Below are positions 42,827 to 46,309 of a stretch of 46,309 nt of DNA, piece after piece. The notes below the pieces were generated by a model, which did no database searches, was not told the DNA's origin, and saw only the letters and a program-made list of their open reading frames with translations. How positions within the stretch are numbered: position 1 is the stretch's first letter; every line of letters starts with the position of its first letter. Both the position numbers and the translations under genes were made by a program. This stretch comes from an uncultured Chloroflexota bacterium (GTDB lineage: Bacteria; Chloroflexota; UBA4733): the NCBI GenBank assembly GCA_937967325.1, contig CALBSQ010000255.1, positions 1 through 46,309 of the forward strand. Direction: 5' to 3'.

Positions 42827-44173
42827 TCAGCCGTTCCCCAATAGTACGTCCTGTTGGGCGCGGAGCCGCCAGGCCGGTGAGTCGCTGGGAACGACATCGT
42901 CGTAGGTAATGGGCTGGTCAACGGCCACCGGCCGGCGCAGGACCACGCGATTGGCCAGGCCCAACGGGAGCAGGCGCTCCCTGGCCGCGACCTCCGCTCG
43001 CTCGATCAGGCCGTAGACGGTGCGGCCGCCGCTGCCGTCGAGTCGCTCCCCGGGCGCCAGGTCGCGCTTGGCGTAAGCGACCACGTCTGCCGTCGGTACC
43101 GGTAGTGGCGCCGCCGTGGCAATGCCGAGGAGGGCGGCTTCTGCGATGGAGCGCGGTGTCTCCACGCCGGGCATATGGTAGGGGCGGAAGAGCAGGGCGT
43201 TGCCAGACTCCGGCGAAGCCGGCAACTCGAAGAAAGGGAGGTCCTCGCGCAGAATCGGGCTGTCGGTGGCAAGAACTGCCCATACGCCGTTCGCCTGCGC
43301 ATCGGCAATGACGGTATGTCCATCGGCGGCAACCGCGTTGGCCAGGTCGACCACGCCTTCCCGCTCGAGTAGTCCTCCCTGACCACGCAACGACATGAGG
43401 ACGGGCAGATCGCGCAAGCCTGTCGATGGCTCGTGCATGCCGCGCCGATCCGGCGGCATGCCCAGCACGTTGGCAACGGCGGTCATCTCGATCTGGGCCT
43501 TCGACCCATCGCGGAAGGAGTTGTACATCTGGGCATTGAAGCGTCGCCGCCGCACCAAGTCCTCGCCGAAGCCGAAACGGGCAAAGGCTTCCTCGGGTAG
43601 GCCGGCGCGGTCGTAGGGGAAGCGCTTAGTGCCGCGGCCGCAGGCAACGACACGGTAGCCGAGCGATCGCGCCCAGTCCACCAGCCGCACGATGCAGGCC
43701 GGCTGATCACCGTCGGCTAGGGAGTAGACGCGATTGGCCTGGTCGGCGAGCCGGCGGAACGTCGCTCCCAATAAGACGTCTGCCTCGACATCCACGTTGA
43801 CCACGTGCATGCCAGACCAGAGCGCCGCCGGAATTACCGACGCGGCGACGTCCGGCTGACCGGTAGCCTCAACCAGCACGTCGAGAGAGAACGAGGCCAG
43901 CGCCGCCGCGTCATCCGTGAGCGCGGGCCGGCCCATCGTCGTTGCACCGGACGCCTCACCGTGGACGATGTCGTCGGACTTCCACCCGGCCGCCTCCAGC
44001 GCCGCTTGGCCGCGAGCGGCATCCAGATCGGCGACGGCCAGCAGCCGCGCTCCCGGCATTTGGCTCAGCGTCGCGGCCACGGTGGTACCGAAGCGGCCCG
44101 CCCCCACGAGCCCCACGCGCACCGGCCGCCCTTCGGCTTGACGATCCAGCAGTTGTCGCAAGAGGTAGCCCAT
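42827..44173 (-). CDS. Homoserine-dehydrogenase-like NAD(P) oxidoreductase with C-terminal SAF domain
   Basis: This 448-residue protein starts at ATG 44173 (AAGGA upstream; the frame is open further without a ribosome site). A Rossmann domain VGLVGAGRFGTTVAATL (20-36) and VLVEATGQPDVAASVIPAAL resemble homoserine dehydrogenases, and the C-terminal third (APGERLDGSGGRTVYGLIERA...LLPLGLANRVVLRRPVAVDQPITYDDV) is a SAF domain. Such proteins occur in sugar-acid and polyol catabolic operons. Here it opens the rhaB operon, 14 bp upstream of rhaB, so it probably acts on a product of the same glycan. Its reaction is not predicted. Confidence 0.85.
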   Translation of the reverse strand: MGYLLRQLLDRQAEGRPVRVGLVGAGRFGTTVAATLSQMPGARLLAVADLDAARGQAALEAAGWKSDDIVHGEASGATTMGRPALTDDAAALASFSLDVLVEATGQPDVAASVIPAALWSGMHVVNVDVEADVLLGATFRRLADQANRVYSLADGDQPACIVRLVDWARSLGYRVVACGRGTKRFPYDRAGLPEEAFARFGFGEDLVRRRRFNAQMYNSFRDGSKAQIEMTAVANVLGMPPDRRGMHEPSTGLRDLPVLMSLRGQGGLLEREGVVDLANAVAADGHTVIADAQANGVWAVLATDSPILREDLPFFELPASPESGNALLFRPYHMPGVETPRSIAEAALLGIATAAPLPVPTADVVAYAKRDLAPGERLDGSGGRTVYGLIERAEVAARERLLPLGLANRVVLRRPVAVDQPITYDDVVPSDSPAWRLRAQQDVLLGNG

Positions 44174-44396
44174 CCCATTCCGTCCTTGCTGCCGAGTAGC
44201 ATGGCGCGGACGCGCGGCTGGCCGTCCGTCCGTCACACCGACGCAGTGTAGCGCGCGCGGAGGAATCCACTGTGGCGCAGACCGCAACTGCCTTCAGACT
44301 CGCCCAAAAAGACGGCGAAGGAAACACCCTCGGGCTCATGAGTGAGGTCCGCCGCGCGTGGCGCAGGGTGACATCGTACCGGGGAGGGGATGCGCC

Positions 44397-44861
44397 TTAC
44401 CGGATCGACGGATAGTCCACGTGGCCAGGCAGCACGGTGGTAATGAAGGCGCCTAGACTGAGCGCACGCACCGCTTCCCCCATGGCATTAGTCTGCTCCC
44501 CAAGTTGCTTGTCCAGAGTGATTAGGAAGGCGGCATGAATCGCGCTGGCAGCGGCCACGACGTGGGCGTCTTTCGCAGTGATACGCTCGTTGTAGCCGCG
44601 CAACTGGTCCGGCGAAGGCGTGCCGACCAGGAGCAGTGGTGTCGTCTGCAGGAGCTGGTGGTAGGCGCGCAGGGCTTCGGGCTTGAGCTTGGATTGGATG
44701 TTGCGCTCAGCCTCCAGGAGCACTTGCTGCGAAACAGCGCCACGAAGCAACCCCCGGCGACATAGCCACAGGAGAAAACTGGAGCCACCACTGGGTGAGC
44801 CAGCCGCCGCGATCAGGCAGGGGGCATCGAAGAAGAGCAGCGTGAGGGCATCAACGCTCAT
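44397..44861 (-). CDS. PIN-domain toxin-like ribonuclease
   Basis: This 154-residue protein is read from ATG 44861, which overlaps the upstream stop as ATGA. The PIN acidic set is present: Asp12 (FFDAPCLIAAAGSPSGGSS), Glu50 (LLEAERN), Asp99 (AKDAHVV) and Asp117 (LITLDKQL). The ordered SPSGGSS loop is typical of the PIN group found with excisionase-like HTH partners. The four-base overlap with the HTH gene fits a toxin-antitoxin pair in which the toxin cleaves RNA. All active-site residues are in place. Confidence 0.85.
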   Translation of the reverse strand: MSVDALTLLFFDAPCLIAAAGSPSGGSSFLLWLCRRGLLRGAVSQQVLLEAERNIQSKLKPEALRAYHQLLQTTPLLLVGTPSPDQLRGYNERITAKDAHVVAAASAIHAAFLITLDKQLGEQTNAMGEAVRALSLGAFITTVLPGHVDYPSIR

Positions 44862-45166
44862 GCCCTCCCACGCGCTTCGTTCGGCTGGTGGAAGCGCTGG
44901 ACGATTGCGTGTGCCGCCGGATCCAGGGCATCGCCGGCTAGGAAGTCGGCGATCTCCTCGCTGCTGTAGTCGCACAGCGGAATGTCCGGTCGGCTGCGCG
45001 TGGTCCAGAGCAGGAACTCCAGGCTCCGTCTTGGGATTCGATAGTTCCTGCCGAGGCGTGAGGCGTCGAGCTTGCCCTGTCGGATGTAGCGATAGACTGT
45101 CTCTCGGTCGACCTGCAAATAGTCTGCTGCTTGTTCAGGTGTGAGAATGTCGCGCATACGTTCCAT
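44858..45166 (-). CDS. Excisionase/MerR-like HTH protein, probable antitoxin
   Basis: This 102-residue protein has an N-terminal HTH_17-type winged helix (7-55): ILTPEQAADYLQVDRETVYRYIRQGKLDASRLGRNYRIPRRSLEFLL. The C-terminal 45 residues (PDIPLCDYSSEEIADFLAGD...) could be the toxin-binding tail. Its promoter places the transcription start on the ATG, so its message is probably leaderless. It should repress its own promoter and neutralise the PIN protein encoded next to it. Confidence 0.85.
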   Translation of the reverse strand: MERMRDILTPEQAADYLQVDRETVYRYIRQGKLDASRLGRNYRIPRRSLEFLLWTTRSRPDIPLCDYSSEEIADFLAGDALDPAAHAIVQRFHQPNEARGRA

Positions 45167-45172
45167 GGCCCG

Positions 45173-45201
45173 ATTTTCTCCGATCTGAGACGATTTGTCA
45201 A
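45173..45201 (-). promoter_or_regulatory. Consensus promoter of the toxin-antitoxin pair
   Basis: On the minus strand a perfect TTGACA (45201-45196) and GAAAAT (45178-45173) have a 17-bp spacer. Transcription would begin about 7 bp on, at or next to the ATG (45166), leaving no room for a ribosome site. Confidence 0.65.
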
Positions 45202-45232
45202 GATTCTTGTCGATAGTGGCGGACTACCGATA

Positions 45233-45261
45233 TTGACGCACCTGAAGCTGTGTCCTACAAT
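45233..45261 (+). promoter_or_regulatory. Consensus promoter of a putative small RNA
   Basis: TTGACG (45233-45238) and TACAAT (45256-45261) are spaced by exactly 17 bp, the best-formed plus-strand promoter in the window. No protein gene follows it before a terminator. Confidence 0.7.
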
Positions 45262-45267
45262 TCTAGC

Positions 45268-45404
45268 CATCGTGGCAGGAATCTAGCCCGGAGCAGGCAG
45301 ACAAGCTCCTTCGCCTCTTGACGCCCCACCGCTAGGGCGGTGCGTGGGAAGCTGCTGCATACTCCGGTGGCCGCGGTCGTAGACGTACGACCGCGGCTTT
45401 TTTG
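45268..45404 (+). ncRNA. Putative structured small RNA, unrecognised family
   Basis: About 135 nt lie between a consensus promoter and a strong terminator and contain no convincing reading frame. Visible pairings are CCGGAG (45288-45293) with CTCCGG (45362-45367), closing a multi-branched domain; GCAG (45297-45300) with CTGC (45352-45355); and CACCGC (45327-45332) with GCGGTG (45337-45342) as a capped hairpin with a TAGG loop. I compared it by eye with SRP RNA, 6S, tmRNA and common riboswitches and saw none of their signatures. It starts back-to-back with the toxin-antitoxin promoter. Confidence 0.5.
45371..45403 (+). terminator. Rho-independent terminator
   Basis: An 11-bp perfect stem (CCGCGGTCGTA / TACGACCGCGG, 45371-45396, 4-base loop) is followed by a C and six T residues (45398-45403). 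Confidence 0.9.
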
Positions 45405-45460
45405 TTGACCTCGTTCCGTGATCGTCGCCGTTTCATCAGCACACGAAGAGGACGATTGCC

Positions 45461-45652
45461 ATGCTGCGATTGGCAGGGCGCCTGAAAGCCGGCGCTGTCG
45501 GCGTCATGACGGTCAAGCTCGTATCGCGCCACCTCGGGCAACTCTTGGACGGCACTAGAGCGACCCTCCCGTCGAGCTTCCATGTGCTGTGCGCCCGTAG
45601 CCTCTTCCACAACCGGCGAGAGGTGACGCTGCTGCTCCGGTCAAGGCGGTAG
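45461..45652 (+). CDS. Possible small protein, 63 residues, unrecognised
   Basis: An ATG with AGAGGA 8 bp upstream opens a 63-codon basic frame (MLRLAGRLKAGAVGVMTVK...). It lies after the terminator with no promoter seen, and other frames are open here too, so it may be chance. No domain is recognised. Confidence 0.2.
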   Translation: MLRLAGRLKAGAVGVMTVKLVSRHLGQLLDGTRATLPSSFHVLCARSLFHNRREVTLLLRSRR

Positions 45653-45760
45653 CTCACCTAAACTCAAGTCGCGATGAAGCCAGCAGAGCGGGCCTCTGCG
45701 TGCAATGTGACGGGAAGCAGGACCGGCCATTTCGCTCACCCGGTGGCGGCGGTGGCCCGG

Positions 45761-45895
45761 CGAATAAATTCGCGGGCTATTTCATGGCGAAGCCCGCCTT
45801 CGCGGGCTGGGCCCGGCTGGCCGTTTCACCGCGGAGCTGCCTTATGGGGAGTCCGCGCAGGCGGACTTGGCAGGTCGTTAGCCCGCGAATAAATG
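45761..45895. repeat. Composite hairpin repeats (AGCCCGC / AGTCCGC families)
   Basis: An outer pair ATTCGCGGGCTA and TAGCCCGCGAAT (about 45768-45779 and 45880-45892) encloses two tight hairpins: AGCCCGC-CTTC-GCGGGCT (45793-45810) and AGTCCGC-GCAG-GCGGACT (about 45860-45877). These are widespread interspersed bacterial repeats. No gene lies inside. Confidence 0.7.
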
Positions 45896-45935
45896 ACACT
45901 GCTGGCGAAATCGGGCGGGTGGGCGTCGGCTCGGG

Positions 45936-46273
45936 ATGGGCGCCCTGGCGGCGATCCGGGCGCGGAACCGGCTGCAGGTGGTGGGCGAGACGCGGCGCCA
46001 CGCCCTCGACCGCCCGGCCCAGGCGGCGCCGGACTGGCTGCGCGGCCAGGCGCCCCCGCCGCCTCACCCTGCGCCCGCGCGCCGAGCAGGACGCCCTGGC
46101 CGCCGCCCGCGCCCGCCAGGCCGCCCCCGCCTTCCAGGCCGCCGCCGCCCGGCGCGCGGGCGTGGAGAGCACGATCGCCCAGGCGACCGGCGCCTTCGAC
46201 GCCCGCGCCACGCGCTACCACGGCCTCGCCAAGACCTACCTCCAAGCCCTGGCCACCGCCGTGGCCATCAACC
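45936..46273 (+). pseudogene. IS1182-like transposase remnant, internally deleted and cut by contig end
   Basis: In one frame (from 45936) ALAAIRARNRLQVVGETRRH resembles a middle part of IS1182-family transposases; in another frame (from 46063) LTLRPRAEQDALAAARAR and then VESTIAQATGAFDARATRYH and GLAKTYLQALATAVAIN match the C-terminal end with its conserved E, R-Y-x-G and H/Y-LQ pattern. The two parts are hundreds of residues apart in a full enzyme, so most of the catalytic core is gone and the join is out of frame. Not active. The sequence then runs into adapter. Confidence 0.6.
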
Positions 46274-46309
46274 CTGTCTCTTATACACATCTGACGCTGC
46301 CGACGATCT
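46274..46309. other. Illumina Nextera adapter (artefact)
   Basis: CTGTCTCTTATACACATCT (46274-46292) is the Tn5 19-bp mosaic end, followed by GACGCTGCCGACGA (46293-46306), the Nextera read-1 adapter in reverse complement. It is library sequence and not part of the genome. Confidence 0.97.

Noticed and set aside
45288..45367. SRP (4.5S) RNA
   Set aside because: GGGAAGCTGCTG and the CCGG stems recall SRP RNA, but the conserved GGAAGGAAGCAGCC-type core and its partner strand are absent.

Overview
This is a high-GC bacterial metagenomic contig, probably from Chloroflexota (a Thermomicrobia- or SAR202-like lineage). The attribution is inference from gene content: Tat-type sugar-binding lipoproteins, many Gfo/Idh/MocA dehydrogenases, a fused rhamnulose-phosphate aldolase/lactaldehyde dehydrogenase, PhyH and DUF4038 proteins, and abundant intergenic hairpin repeats. 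No rRNA, tRNA or CRISPR array was found. The last 36 bases are Illumina Nextera transposase/adapter sequence, so the right edge is a library artefact and not genome.

Region 1 (about 0.1-6.4 kb) is a defence cassette on the plus strand: a TaqI/Eco57I-like N6-adenine methyltransferase, a D12-class (Dam/FokI-type) adenine methyltransferase, a McrB-type AAA+ motor with an unassigned N-terminal domain, and a McrC-type PD-(D/E)xK nuclease. Together they look like a McrBC-type restriction system with its own two modification enzymes (arranged like LlaJI/BsuMI, but with adenine methylation), not a solitary Type IV system. A perfect 19-bp-stem hairpin repeat sits between mcrB and mcrC. A small SAM methyltransferase follows.

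Region 2 (7.3-12.4 kb, minus strand) is housekeeping and efflux: a SirB1-like protein, an EmrRAB-like operon (MarR, HlyD/EmrA, DHA2-type MFS/EmrB) and an SDR oxidoreductase.

Region 3 (12.6-37.3 kb) is a carbohydrate and amino-compound catabolic island. It holds five sugar ABC solute-binding lipoproteins (each with twin arginines plus a lipobox, none with a permease or ATPase nearby), a formylglycine-type sulfatase, three Gfo/Idh/MocA dehydrogenases, a LarA-like protein, a GntR/FCD regulator, and a plus-strand run of deacetylase, DegT aminotransferase, M20 hydrolase and class III aminotransferase. A C-terminally truncated enolase-superfamily gene, a methyltransferase and a PhyH dioxygenase follow. 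A perfect 20-bp palindrome at the predicted transcription start of one binding-protein gene, related AT-rich sites before the gntR gene and in the divergent region at 27.38 kb, and the nearby GntR gene suggest one local regulon.

Region 4 (37.4-44.2 kb, minus strand) is a rhamnose operon: SAF-domain oxidoreductase, rhamnulokinase (rhaB), a cytoplasmic DUF5060/DUF4038 (GH140-like) glycosidase, and rhaEW. It may use rhamnose released from a rhamnosyl glycan.

Region 5 (44.4-46.3 kb) has an overlapping HTH/PIN toxin-antitoxin pair with a consensus promoter and, divergently, a consensus promoter followed by about 135 nt of structured sequence and a Rho-independent terminator, which is a good candidate for an unrecognised small RNA. 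Then come hairpin repeats, an internally deleted IS1182-like transposase remnant, and the adapter.

Many intergenic gaps are filled by perfect inverted repeats (arms 19-38 bp), several of them multi-copy within the window.
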